Below the pieces are notes generated by a model. The model was not told the DNA's origin, ran no database searches, and saw nothing but the letters and a program-made list of their open reading frames with translations. From Nemophila menziesii (taxonomy: Eukaryota; Streptophyta; Magnoliopsida; Boraginales; Hydrophyllaceae), in the NCBI GenBank assembly GCA_029959085.1, contig JARWIR010000008.1, positions 3,038,001-3,102,000 on the forward strand: a stretch of 64,000 nt of DNA, read 5' to 3'. Below, piece by piece: positions 32,667-45,900 of the stretch (its first letter is position 1; every line of letters begins with the position of its first letter). Position numbers and translations under genes: made by a program.

Positions 32667-34179
32667 TGATGTCTCCCTAATTGTTCTTATTTTTTACCCT
32701 TTAAATATGCAATAATCCGGAATTCCCTTTTTATTTCTAGCATTTTTAAATTATTAAACTTTTGCGCGTAATATTGGTATTTTTAGTGTAAAGTTTACAG
32801 GTTTTTAGATGTTAGCTAGGAGAGGTATCCGAGGAGAAAGTCAAAGATCGTGAATTAGAGTCAAGACTTGAAGATAAATCCCGAAGATATTATTTTTAGA
32901 GCTGAAAATCTGTTTTCCAGGCCATAGATTTCTGATTTCAAGGTGCTTAAGAGCTGATTTATCCGCTGACCTTTGAAGAGAATACGATCCTTATCGAGTT
33001 ACGGAAATTTAGCAACTGATTTCAAGTCAATCGGAGTCATAACGAAGCGGGAAAAGCCGTTTTAGTGAAGGTGTATCAACAGTTACGGGATTTTGGGCTT
33101 AGAAATTGGGCTTGGACATTTAATTAGTGTTTTATTTTCTGGTCCAAGACCTAATCCGTTTTTATGCTTATAAAAGGAGGTCTGGACTTCTATTTTTCAT
33201 ACAATTCACATTCCACAAGATTAAACACCAGAGAGAAGCAACAGAAGGAAGAAAGAAGAAGCTACAAGAGCTGGAGAGAGTCTATATCTCCGTTCGTAGT
33301 CATTCCAATTCCGGAAATTAGGTTCTTTTTATCTTTAATTTTGTAATCAAATATGAGTTCCATTTCTTTTAATTTAGTTTTTCATTTCAATATGAGCTAA
33401 ACATTTAATAGTGCTTGAGAATGCTATATGGGTGATTCCTAATCTTAATAAATTCCATGTCCTGAATTTGGGTTTCTGCTAAATTAAACTAGATTGTGTC
33501 TTTTATTCTTTTCGATAAATCAAGATTATTTACTGTTTTTAGAGTAGCTAAATAAGAACAGGTGTTAGTATCTAGGCTATTCCACATATGTGGCGTGTGG
33601 ATCATCCTGACGGAGGGTTTAGGTACGGAAATATTTATTCAATCTAGGATAGAAGCTATTGATTCTGACGAACTTAGCTAATCCTAGGGCCAATGAGGTA
33701 ATAAACTTAACCATCCAAAAGTGGATCATATTTACCCTGACGGGACTAGTGACACTCTAGGATAGCCTTATAGTCCACCCTGACGGGGGTATAAGGAATT
33801 TAGAATCCCGACCATTATAAATGACCAATTTAGCCCTTGAACAGAATATGTTATGAATTAGGATTTGGATGACCCCTTGCGTTCTCAAGTGTTATCTTCT
33901 CCCACTGCGTTTTCACTCATTTTACTTGCGTCTTAGCTTTTTACTTGCATTCATAATTTGTCTTTCATTCAGTAGTTCTAATAAACAAAACCAAACAAAC
34001 ATCTTTTATTTACTTGCTTTCATAAGTGCAACCAATCATTATCTGCTAAACATTGTAGTCAACCATCCCGTCCTTGGAACGAATCTGTTTTATCATATAT
34101 ACTACTTGGGACAACCGTACACTTGCGGTTGTGGTTCGATTATTATTTGCATTTATTTAGAACACACAAAGGACCACCA
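32667..34179 (+). repeat. 3' LTR of element B
   Basis: 1,513 bp. Nearly identical to 8609-10172 except for a 51-nt deletion near its start that removes the second arm of the terminal inverted repeat. The TATA box is at 33169. Confidence 0.94.
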
Positions 34180-34184
34180 GGTGC

Positions 34185-34220
34185 GCGCAAGCTATCCCGA
34201 AACCCATGTACACAAAAAAA
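34185..34220 (+). mobile_element. SINE, right part with poly(A)
   Basis: GCGCAAGCTATCCCGAAACC and an A8 tail, the continuation of 8521-8608. It is followed by the second copy of the SINE target duplication. Confidence 0.78.
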
Positions 34221-36450
34221 AGATTCCACGTATTTGCTTAAATTATAATATACTCCCAAATATCAAAAAAATAATTCATATATTATACCTAGAGATCATA
34301 CATATTTAATATTAATGTAGTTAATGTTTTCTTCATACTATAATAATAAAAAAAAAGGAATAGGTTTTCATAATTGAAAGAGATAAATAAGAAAAAAAGG
34401 TATATACTAATGGAATACGAAAGTGATAAAACTAGGTGTTGTTTTTTCTTCTCCATACTTGTATTCGTTCTCCACATGTTTCTCCAAAATCTTCAGCTAA
34501 TTTTTTATGTTTAAAATTCTAAAAAATATGTATATATTTCAGAAAATATTTCCCATAGGTTGGACCTACTTATATGGGTAAAATATGGGCTAGTGGTATT
34601 TTGGTATTTTTTGTTGATGATAGACTACTTAAGTCTTCATAGCAAATAACCCATAACTCTCCCAGTTGAACTCAAATTTTAACCTTTTATTCTCACATGA
34701 TCTAAAATCCAAGATCTCATTTGAGCTTGAAGGGATAGATACAAATCTTCATCAATTAAGCATCATGAATTTCAAGTTGATAATGATGATTTGTTGTCCA
34801 TTTTGTTTGATCTTCAAATGAAAATTTTGGCTCTTTTGCAATTTGACTCGGGTTTTGACTTAGTTTTTTAACTTCTTAGAATTTCCTTCGGTCTAGTATC
34901 ATCCATGTTTCTATGTGCTATTTAACACACAATTATATCAAATTTCTCAAGAACCACATATATCACCCATATTAGCTACAAACTCAAAATAATGTCAAAA
35001 AATGAGATATAAGTATGCCTAAGGTTTAGATAACATTTTCATGTGTAACATTTATGGTTTGAGTTCTAAAGTTTTAAGGTAATAAGGTTTAACTTCAAGG
35101 TGTAACACTTTAAATTTAATTTTAAAGTGTTAGATTTTTTGTTTAAGGTTACAATTAAGGTTTAATATAAGATATGTCAATCATACTTAATAATATTATT
35201 GAAGTTTGTGATTTAAGGTTTACAATTTATAGTTATGTTTAGTGTTGAATTATAATTTCTAAGGATATTTATAAGAAGTAAGATTTTAATTTAAGTATAT
35301 AGTTGATAAGGATATATTCTTCAAATGCATCACTTCCAAGGGTCGTGTACAAAGGCCTGAAAATGGATATTTAGATCACATGAAAATTGTACATAATGAT
35401 TAAATCTCGGACAATATCTCAAGTATACAAAAATAATAAATTTATATAGTCTTATACTATGAATTATTTAACATCATATATGGACATTTGAAACCAACAT
35501 CAGATTCATGTGAAACTCAAGTAATTATATAGTCATGTGTCAAGTCGTAAATCTTGATGGAGAATTTCGCTATTAGCCTCCAATGAACATAGAAAATATA
35601 AATATCGTGTAAAAGACATGTATCAGAAATTTGTTTTAACAAAATTTATACACAAAATTCATTTTATAATATTATTTAATTTTATAATAGATACGTGGTA
35701 GAATAGGTTCTATATTATTGATACAAGATTATATATGAGACAAAGATGATCATATTCTACTCTATTGTTGTCTTTGACAATTGAAGAACTACTCTTCTGA
35801 TACTCGTGTTATTTTAGGGTTGCAATACCCGTTCGAACAACAGTCTCATAACGAATTCCATTGTACCCTCACCGAGCTCAGGTCCACCAAATATTCCTTA
35901 GTTTAATTATTATTTTTCCTTGCATATAGTTTCAGTACAAAAATTATGTCCATCCATTATTACTAGATTTTTGTGTAAAATAAGCCTCCCTAAATCACAT
36001 AATTTTTAGTTTAGATAAAACATGTTCTTTAGAGGTGTAAAGAATCCATCTACTCAATTATACTATGAAGTAATAGTAGCACTTTTTTAAGACACGTCAG
36101 AGGGATCATCTACACTAATTTCAGTTGTATATGGTATTTTGATCAAGAATTATTACATCCTTTCAATGAAATAAATGGAATTCTTTGTTATTTATGTAGT
36201 GTAATGACCTAATTAAACTCTTTATCGCAGTTCGAGCTTAGTTTCAGTCCCAAATAAACTTTGATATTCATAATATATGTCGGATGGATATTCATTTCTC
36301 ATATTTTGTTGTATGAAATGAAGAGTCATATATCTCTTATAAATATATGACAATCATCTAATTATATTTTAGTCAATTTGAACAAATTAATGAAATAATT
36401 CTCTCTATAATTCTCTATCTATCTTAGCTTTATATTATCTTTTAATATAT

Positions 36451-36474
36451 ATTTTGAACACGTTATCAGCACAA
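36451..36474 (+). promoter_or_regulatory. Copia-like LTR end and primer-site remnant
   Basis: TTTTGAACA followed by CGTTATCAGCAC resembles an LTR ending in CA next to a degenerate initiator-Met primer site (TGGTATCAGAGC type). A TATAAATATATG stretch lies upstream near 36340. The LTR start could not be located. Copy 2 has lost six bases here (54241-54251). Confidence 0.45.
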
Positions 36475-38110
36475 CTCTCTACCGATCAAATTAAAGAAGA
36501 ATATTTTCAAGTTATTGTTTATGCATCTTGTAATAATTCATGTATAAAGTGCCAAATCAAATTTTAACTGAAAAGGTTTATAATCTTTTGTAATGGTTAT
36601 TATAAGAACCATAATCTATCTATATATAATTCAATGAACAAAAAAGGGTATTACAAGAAATTCCATTGCGACATATACATATTATAAGAACTTCCATTTC
36701 AACTTATACATATTAGCATTTGCACATGGCCGGTATTTTTGTTGTAACAGAGCATTTTGATCATAGGATATTATTTTAATATTCTAGTAGACTACCAACT
36801 CATAAGATTAAATTGACAAATAGAATATTAATATAACAAAATAGAGTAAAATTACATTTAATATTTGAATAATATGAAGAGAAAAATAGATTATTCAATT
36901 TAGAAAGTATATAAAAATAAAGGCATAACATCTGCATTATAAAAAAGGCTAAAAAAAAAAAGACTTGAAGCATATATGCAAATATAATTCAAAATAGCTC
37001 AAAAATGTTATTGGACCGAAGTCTATATAATATAAAATAAAAATATGCCTGAAGCATAAAATAAAACAATTTTTAGATTCAAAAATTAATACAACAGGCA
37101 CGAAGCCTAGAGTAAAAAATTAATTCACAAAGAATAATTTTTTTTAGATCTGAAATCTAAAACTATAAGGTCTAAAGCCTAGAAAAAATATATATATGCA
37201 TGAATCATAAATAAACTATTTTGATACTTGTTAGATTCGAACCTATACACAATCTAAATAGAATAAAATTATTTATCAATTGAGCAATGACACAATTTTT
37301 TTTTACAACACTATTTATTTTGCATTACAGTATCATGAAGAATATAATCAATCTTGAATTTATTGCTCTTGATATTTTTGGAAAAATTATTTAACTTGGG
37401 TAATCATGCTAAGATCCAGTTAGCAGTGAAAAATCTTAGTAATACATATAAAGAGTCATATACAACTAGTGAGCAAGCCAAAACAAAAATCATGATTTTA
37501 TTTATAACCATATAAATGACGGGTTGAAATTCGAGTATATAGTGTCAAGGATTAGGCATTTTAAAAAATTGACAAAATTATATGATCACATATAGGAAGT
37601 GATATTACAATATGTCATCACAACCCTTTCGCAATCAACCATTTTTTTATTTGGCCAACTCAACCATTTTTTTCATTCAGTTTTTAAAAGCATTAAACAT
37701 TTAAATTATAAGAGAGAGATAGAAAGAAGTAGATCCCAGAGGTTAAAACCAACAAACATAAGACATTGGTACGTCATAAAGATATCAGATCCAATCCGAG
37801 TCTCGACAAGTAAAGTTATTTATTTATTTACTTTTATTTTATTTTTTTATTAATTTTTTATATTATTTAACTGTTTTACATAAATAAAACCCAAAAATTT
37901 AAGGTATTTATGATTCACGTTGTATAAACCAGAAAAAGTTTTTTTTTTGGGTTTATAAACTATACTTTTGTAAATTTTTCTGGGTTTGTGTATACAGAAC
38001 ATGAATATTACATTCGATCTTTTTTTTTTTGTTATTCTGATTTCTAGGCTTGTGTATACACACTAGAAAATTACTCAATTACTAACGTCAGATTTCTACT
38101 TCATTAGAAT

Positions 38111-38760
38111 ATGTCGAAAAATACAGAACAAAGTGAAAAGCAATCTGAGACGGGTAATAACTCAAGAATAGAAGTTTGTGTACCCACACCAACACCGATT
38201 GGACGAGCCGATAGGCTAGAAAAATTCAATGGTTCTGAATTTAAGAGGTGGCAACAAAATATGTTGTTCTACCTGACCACTCTAAACTTGACAAAATTCC
38301 TGAAGGAAAATCAACCGGAAATGTGATCTAATCAAAATAGTGAGACATACAACGCAATAGATGCATGGAAACATTCTGATTTCCTATGAAAGAATTACAT
38401 TCCAAACTATTTGGAGAATTCCTTTATAATGTATACAACACCATGACAACTGCCAAACAATTATGGGATTCTCTTGAGAAGGATTACAAGATTGAAGATA
38501 CTGGCACATAGTAATTCCTGATCGGTAGGTTCCTTTATATCAGAACGGTGGATTCAAGATCAATAATGTCTCAAGTAGAACAATTGCAGTTGATTCTTCA
38601 TGACCTTAACACTGAAGGTATGAATCTGGTAGAGCCTTTTCAAGATGGTTCTCTTATGGGAAAGCTACCATATTAAAAAAATGGATTAATAAAAAGACAT
38701 ATAATAAAGAAATGTCATTCAACAAAAAACAATGATAATTACAATTAGATCCTTCAAAAT
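38111..38760 (+). pseudogene. Copia gag remnant, copy 1
   Basis: Opens MSKNTEQSEKQ and carries the Copia gag signature RLEKFNGSEFKRWQQNMLFY and FLKEN. After a stop at 38323 it continues with AIDAWKH, NYIPNYLENSFYNVYNTM, AKQLWDSLEKDYK, and after further stops GRFLYIRTVDSRSIMSQVEQ, the UBN2-type gag order. The stops are shared with copy 2 at 55900. No zinc knuckle, protease or later domain follows. Confidence 0.85.
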
Positions 38761-38815
38761 ATACAATAAGTATCGTGTCTAACATGCAAGGTTTGACGAT
38801 TCCACTGACATCTTA

Positions 38816-40037
38816 AAGTATAGTCAGATGCCTCTTTTGGTTTGGGAGTGTATGGAGAAAGTTTAGGAATTCCTTTTGAGTAAAATAGTCTAGTCAGATA
38901 TGATACAAAATATAGAGATCTTTGAATTTTTTTACCTATTAAGTCTGTGTTTAAGTTTCAACAAGAAATTCTCGTTATCTTCTTCTGCAATTTTAACTAA
39001 CTTCTGCAGCAACAATAGTCTTCATTGATATCCAAGCTTGCTATATCAACTTCATGGGTAACACCTTGTGATCCAAACAAAAGACTTTTCCTCAAGCGAT
39101 CAGAAGTTGGAAGTTTTCGAGAGCGGCCCATTTTAGAGATTCTTTATCGTTTTCATGTCGAGATGATTGTAAAAATATAAACTATTTAACCCATTCCTTT
39201 ATCACAAATCATAAGTTTATGCCAAAAACATCATTTTCAAAATTTATTTCAATTTTTTGGAAATTATATGTTTTTTGAACTTAAAAAACACTTACAAGTT
39301 TATAACTTGTAGGATTCACATGCAAAGTCATCACACAATCACCCAAACTTTTACTAAATAATGTTTGGACCAAAGACATCACTTTCGAAAAGCTCAAGAA
39401 CCATTTTTGAAAATTTTACCTCTTTTCATATTAAATTCATCATTTTGTAAAACAGTTCGGGCTTTTGGCAATGGTTTGGTCCAAACACATCATTTTCGCA
39501 AACATTAAGAACCATTTTCACAACGTTTTTATATTTTCTGAACTTATTTTATCATTTTTGAATGAAGGAGGTAGTTTTTTTTTTCAATTTTCAAATGCCA
39601 CTAATAATTGTCTACACCCACAAACACTCGTAGAAGTAGGAGACTATGGCTACCCTAGTATCATGTTAACAACATTTACGTGTTCCTCTAGCTGGTAAGG
39701 CCTTTTCTTCCATCCTCTTTCCCTCACCAACTCTTCATCTTTTATTTTTTATTCCATCACATCTTCTATTCTATTTTTCTCCAAAAAAAGAAGAATCATG
39801 TACCCTCCTCGACTTGAATCTCCAATGGCCACTAAATGGAAAAAACAACAATAATGTTGATATTAAGGCAATTGATACAAATGAGAATACATGTTAGAGA
39901 TTAACACCTAATGTGAATAACTACACTAGTAGTTGTATGTTTATGGAGTAAAGAAACAACAATATAGTTCCATTGGTGATTGAATTCCCTTAATATGCAT
40001 GAAAAGTCATATGTTATGCAAAAGAAAGCACATATAC
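38816..40037. other. AT-rich non-coding stretch
   Basis: No gene recognised. Two to three degenerate direct repeats of about 70 nt (near 39215, 39362 and 39466), sharing ACATCA-TTTC and AAGAACCATTTT, suggest an old unidentified repeat. The frame at 39465-39698 lies within them. Confidence 0.45.
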
Positions 40038-42025
40038 AATGGAAAAAGGAAGTTGGTTGAAACCTACTCCCAAGAATTTCACATTCTAAAATTACTCTTA
40101 TAAATTGAATGAGGTAATTTACTTTCTTATCACTAAAAGAAGAGAGTCGTTCACTTAGATTTACTTATGGATATCTCTCTTTTTTATTTGTATTAATCCA
40201 TTCACGGGACATTATTTTGGGAGTTTATTGGACCTAAGTGAGGGATATTTCCCTAGTATTTGCTATATTATTCTTTTAATTCTTGTTTTGGCCATATTGC
40301 TATTTATAGAGCTTTTCTGCCTCAATTGTATTTTATTTGTGTAGATGTTAGGAACATGGTTAGTAAGAGGTTCCAATATTATGAGAAGAAGTCAAAATGT
40401 CAAGATAAATTCCAAGTCAAGGCATAATTTAAGCTTAGAGTCCCTTTTGAAAGTTGGAGCGTTTTCTAGAGAAGTTTTGCTCCTTAGTGTTTTTGTTGTT
40501 ATGAAATATTGGTAAGAGTTATAGTCCTAATTCCTTTTGATTTAGAAAGATCTTGAACTAGTGTCGCATACGAAGTGACTGAAGTCACTTTAAAGTTAAG
40601 ATGAATAAGTTATATATCATCTTCTTCTACCATTACTCAAACCTTAATTTTGCCATATAAAAATGGATTGGGCCCTTCTAAACCCAATTAAGCAAGCCAA
40701 AGGGGTCCAAACATTTTTTAACTCATATATAAGCCATTTAGTAGTCCCCGTTTCATTATCCTTTAATATAAAACTCATTTCATCAGTACCTGTCAAGGGG
40801 AGCACAAGCAAAAGAGTTTGAGAGGAGTAAAGAAGGGTTTGTCCAAGCCCAACGATTCTTCCCCAATGGTTCAGTATTTCATCTCTTTAGAAAGAGAAAC
40901 TATCATCTAATTTTATTTTGAATATGTTTTTGTCCATATTTTTAATTATATTTTTTGTTTTAGTATAAACTAAACCCTCATTTCTTGAGGTTGCTTATGT
41001 AAGAATTTATGCTTAGCTGGTTAATTGATTTATTGTATTTGGGACAAAGTGTTTATTTGAGTTTGGATAGATTATTTATTTCATTGAATATGTGTTTAAT
41101 TTAATAATATATGTGCACAGTGACTTGTAATTGTGGATATAATGTATAGACGTCTAATGCGATGTATTGAACTAGGAGGTCTTTCCATTTAGGTAGTCAA
41201 TAGGGTAGGAACTTTATTTATCGAAAACCATTTCATGGGTCAGATGAGAAGGGTCTATAATGACGTGTAGGTTCCCTTCTAAGCTACCGTTGAAAGTTAG
41301 AAGGATAGTTGAATCCCGTCAAATGATTAATTCACCAACTCTCCCTTATCAATAGAACTATTAGCTAGCATCATAGATTATTACCACCAAAACCTCAATC
41401 TACTACTTATCTAATGGACAAAAGTAAGTTGGTTGAAACATGATCAAAAGAATTTCCAATTCTTATATTACTCCTATAAATAAAATGAGGTAATTGACTT
41501 TCTTCTCACTAAAAGAAGAGAGTCATTCACTTAGAGTTACTTCTGTATGTCTCTATTTTTGTAATTGATTAATCTATTTATGAGACATTCTTTTGAGAAT
41601 TTATTGGGCTTAAGTGAGGGATTTTTCCTTAATATTGTTATATTATACTTTTACTTCTCGTTTTGCCTATATTACATTTATAGAATTTGTTGTATCTTAA
41701 TTATGTTTTAAGTGTTTTGCTTTTAGAAAAATGGTTGATAAAAGGTTCTAATATTAGGAGAAGAGGTAAAAAATTCAGGTTAAACCCAAAGCCAAGTAAG
41801 AATTTCACCTTAGAGTCACTTTGGGAATTTAGAGCATTTGTCGGAGAAATTTTTACGCCTTAGTGTTTTAGTCACTATAAAATATTGGTGAGAGATTTGG
41901 ACCCGATTTCTTTTGATTTAGAGAGATTTAAAGTTAGTGTCGCATTTGAAGTAATGAAAGTCAATTGGGAGTTAAGATGAATAAGTTATATCATTTTCTT
42001 CTATCATGTAAAAATAGGTTGGGCC
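40038..42025 (+). repeat. LTR-like tandem: one unit plus start of another
   Basis: 40038-40690 and 41408-42025 are diverged direct repeats (both contain AAGAAGAGAGTC and GTTAAGATGAATAAGTTATAT). The stretch between them has a TATATAAG box near 40729 and the layout of an Athila-type LTR. The simplest reading is a ~1.37 kb LTR followed by the first ~0.6 kb of a second, with no internal region. LTR edges and target duplications were not found. Confidence 0.45.
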
Positions 42026-43179
42026 CTTTTAAAAATAATTAACCATAATTCTAAGGAATTTTTTCACATTTTAATGATTACCACATATCCTACTATGCCT
42101 ATGTTACCACAAAAATTGTCAAGACCCATATTTATTGTTAATGAAGTGCATAATTTGAAATGATTATTTGACTTATATATATACATGAATTTTATTCACA
42201 TAATATATTAATTGTGTAAAAGACATATGAATTTTATAGTATGTTGTGTGACATGAAATAAATTAAATAAAAAGACTACAACTTTTACCTTATTACACTA
42301 TTAGGTTTGCAATATATAAATTATGATAGTATGGGGAAAATATAAAAAAATTCATTAAATAAGGACCTAGAGTTATTTTTACATCTATAAAATCTATCTG
42401 ATCTAAGAAAACCCTAGCAGCTACTCCATTCCATTCAGTTTCTATCTACTTCTATAACAAATTCAAGGTATTCTTCTTATTATGCCTGTATATCTTTTTA
42501 ATATCTTTATTTTGCTACTTTTATGAAATCAATCAAATTTCTTATATACTCTATATCAGTTATTTTAAAATTGTATTCATAGGATTTTTGTAATTCGTCA
42601 ATTGATGTATAAATATATCGTTCAAAATCAATAAGACAATTTTTTCCAATATCAAAATTTTATTTATCTCACAAATTAATTTATAATTTATTAGGTAATA
42701 CAAATTGATGTCTATACACATTCTTGAGTGCTACTATGAATATGTTGATTTTTTTCTATATAAGGTCATCTTCTATTATATACTTTTGTTTAATTAGTTT
42801 ATTGGGATAAAATTAGGTATGTTAATATCTTACTTCGACCCACAAAATCTTTGAATGTTTTGTAGAATATATTGATATTATAAATTTTGAATTTCATTGA
42901 AGTGTTATGTAAAATAAGAAAATATAAAATTTTATTTTATTTTAAAAGATCTAAAAGACTGATTATTTTTTTAAAACTATCTTGTTTTAATTTTCTTTTT
43001 GTATTTTTTCCTTATCCTTTCTAATATATACACACAAACTTTAGCATAGTCTCTACTTGGTACTTCCATATATTTATTGGTCAATTTTTATGGTGTGGGG
43101 GTGTATGGTGAGGTATGTTTATGGAAAAAATATGATGATTGAAAGAATATTATACCTATTGATATATAAAGAAACAAAA

Positions 43180-43182
<3 letters not shown>

Positions 43183-43220
<38 letters not shown>
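43183..43220. repeat. (AT)n microsatellite
   Basis: Uninterrupted AT dinucleotides, 38 bp. Confidence 0.95.
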
Positions 43221-43222
<2 letters not shown>

Positions 43223-45545
43223 TAACTTATATCATTATTCATATGGTTTCTTATATAAGTTTTGGAGGTGTTACATTTAGTTTACAAATAAATAATTATA
43301 TTGGAGACGACATTGAAAATATGATTTTTAAGATTTTGTGTGATGAAAAATGTTAAGGTTTATTCTATGATCAAGGTTCAGATATAACACACTTAACAAT
43401 ATACATATTTATGTTCATTATAATGGATAAATTGTAAAAGAGTTATATAGGTAAATATTTTGAGAATTTGAATTTCGAGATACGAGTAACCATGTATTTA
43501 TTGTAGTCAAATAATTTTGTTTTTGAAATATAATGGAGTTGAAATTGACTAAGATAAAGTGAATATTAAATTTTATTTTTCTTGGGCTGTAAGTTATGGT
43601 GGCTAGATTTGATATAGAGAAGCCTAGTTGGACATAATATATATGTGTATCATTCAAGAAAAAAGACAAGGTACTTTAGTAATTTTTTTAATAGGATACA
43701 CTATATAATAATTTATGGAAGGGCTATGGTTGTCATTTTTTCAAAATTATTATGTTTATATTAAGAAATCTTTTATCATTGATTATGAATTTTATTTCTG
43801 TTAACCTTTAATGAATTATGTGTAGTATGAATTATACCTCTATAGTTACATTATATATTTTTCTCAAGGAATAACAAAAGCTTAAACATGGAATTCCCTC
43901 CCTCCTTATATATTTATTTTTTATTTTCAAATATTATCTTCTTGTTAGTATGTACATAAAAAATGAATATATTTTAAAATTTTTAGAAACAATACTGAAT
44001 CATATTTATTCATAATAATAGAATAAAAATATATTTGTATTAATTATATAAATGGTGGGTTAAATTTGAAATTTACTGTGATGCTACACCCTTTTATATA
44101 CACCAAACTCTTAATCTAATTTATATATGATAAATAAAGTGAAGATATTATTTTATCTATTTATAACATGCTACTTAGCTTAAACATATATTATGTGTTT
44201 GGTTTAACATGAGAGAACATAGATGAAATAATTGAGTTGTAAATATATTTTCTTGACATTATATGTACATAGGAAGACAAATTTAAGCAAATATTTATGT
44301 ATCAATGTGACTTTATAATATATTTGAGAATACATTAGAAAGTAAGTACATGGCTAACAACCTTTTTAATATATCAAATATTGAAAATAGAGTAAAATGT
44401 AACAACATTACTTTATTTTCATATATTGATTACAACTTACATGCTCACTAAGGAACACTTATACTATCATGAGTACAAGGTCGTTGGTCATTCCATTTCA
44501 ATTATGAGTAAGTAACACAATTATTATAATATAGTTATAAACTGCAATTTTTGTAGGATGTATGGATTTAATGCTTGTAAAACATTTTTAAATAAATTAT
44601 TTAAATTAATTTAGTGTAAGTTACTATTTATTTTATTATAAATTACATGAAATTAAAATTATTTTTCTTAACGTATTATTTTATATGTAAAAAAATTGCA
44701 TTTTCATGATCTTTTTACATAAATTGCATTATATGTCCCTATATTATGTAGAATCTGAACCATAGATACATATATTTTTCTTAAATTGCACTATAGGTCC
44801 CTAGATTATGCAAAAATTATTTTATATTATTTAGTGCAAAAAATCCAATTTTTTAAAATAATTTCATTATTTGTCCTTATATTATGCAAAAAGTTGCATT
44901 ATAAGTTACAATATTGTGCATAAAACCAGTATTTTCAAAATTAGTTACAATATGGGTCTCATATTATTCAAAATAATATTTATTTCACAATTACAATTCA
45001 GTTTGGAGGTCAAATGAATATTTTCATAATATCTATGTTTTTACTCAAAAATGACACCCTTTGAATATATTTTGGGCAATATGTAGTTTACTTGTTAATT
45101 CAATGACTGCTTTTTTCAAGATGGACTGCAATTACTTCTTACTTACCTGAGAGAATATAAAATGATATCAAGAACTATTGGAACACTTATTTTGATAAAG
45201 GAAGCTAAAGAAACAACAACTTCAAACAAGCCTAGAGATTCTACCTAAAGACGAGGGTTTTTCACCTTCACCTTCAATTTCTAGGGGCCAATAGGAGAAA
45301 AACTACAAACTGATATAAATGACACAAAAGAAGCTTCAAATGATAAATTATCAATTGTAGATACAAGTTATGTAACATAATCAAATCCTATGTGTTTTGT
45401 TTGTGCTTTGAGTAATAAGATTATAGCAAGATAGCTAAAAAGTTGGATGAAAAATCAAGTTGAGTATGAACTATCAATTGGTGTTACTGATTCTACATCG
45501 AGTGATATTGGTCATGTTTTTAACATTATCTATTGTAGTTGTATA

Positions 45546-45551
<6 letters not shown>

Positions 45552-45580
<29 letters not shown>
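45552..45580. repeat. (AT)n microsatellite
   Basis: Uninterrupted AT dinucleotides, about 29 bp. Confidence 0.95.
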
Positions 45581-45583
<3 letters not shown>

Positions 45584-45737
45584 CAAACATAAAAATATGT
45601 TATTTAAATATGGTTTGAAATTAATGTTCATAATTTATTGTTAATAATTATACGTTAGATCTATATACTCATTGTGCAAATAGTATCGTCAAATATTCAA
45701 AGCAGCTGAATAAAAACATAAAACCTAAAGGAAAATT

Positions 45738-45900
45738 CTTCCATCCAATATTGGATGATCCTACACCAATAATAATAATACACATAACCCATGTTTTAAA
45801 CTTACAAAATTAACTAACTTATTAATCTAATGACATGTATTTTGTTATTATTATCAATGACCATGATATGAATATTGGACCATCCTATATTGGATGGAAG
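45738..45900. mobile_element. MITE-like element with 24-bp terminal inverted repeats
   Basis: 163 bp bounded by CTTCCATCCAATATTGGATG... at 45738 and its complement (...TATTGGATGGAAG) at 45900; 22 of 24 terminal bases pair. The interior is AT-rich and non-coding. The target duplication is unclear, so the superfamily is not assigned. Confidence 0.7.

Larger units (their letters stand above)
8609..34179 (+). mobile_element. Athila-lineage LTR retrotransposon B (Ty3/gypsy)
   Basis: LTR termini are TGATGTC...CCACCA, flanked by the perfect 5-bp target duplication GGTGC (8604-8608 and 34180-34184). The order is 5' LTR, tRNA-Asp primer site, gag-pol, palindrome spacer, env-position ORF, 3' region, polypurine tract, 3' LTR. 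Element C (14118-26892) sits inside its pol gene; without C, B is about 12.8 kb. The LTRs differ by about 25 substitutions over ~1.5 kb (by eye) plus a 51-nt deletion in the 3' copy. It cannot make its proteins: gag and env-position frames have stops, and pol is frameshifted and interrupted. Confidence 0.95.
34221..38815 (+). repeat. Duplicated block, copy 1, right part
   Basis: Aligns with 52015-56600. It is AT-rich and mostly non-coding. It contains a Copia LTR-end/primer-site-like junction at 36451-36474 and ends inside a Copia gag remnant. Similarity to copy 2 stops near 38815 (GACGATTCCACT). Confidence 0.88.
42026..45737. other. Very AT-rich stretch, no recognised gene
   Basis: Contains (AT)19 at 43183-43220, (AT)14 at 45552-45580 and, at about 44690-44950, three or four degenerate repeats sharing TTGCA-TATRNGTCCCTATATTATGCA-like words. 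Frames at 43057, 43418 and 45447 run through low-complexity DNA. Confidence 0.5.

Noticed and set aside
37599..37853. 84-codon frame repeated at 55391-55645
   Set aside because: Conserved only because the whole block is duplicated; no domain recognised, and the ends run into T-rich DNA.
5417..38815. Duplicated block as a Helitron
   Set aside because: No 5' TC / 3' CTRR with hairpin could be located at its ends, and no Rep/helicase coding was seen.
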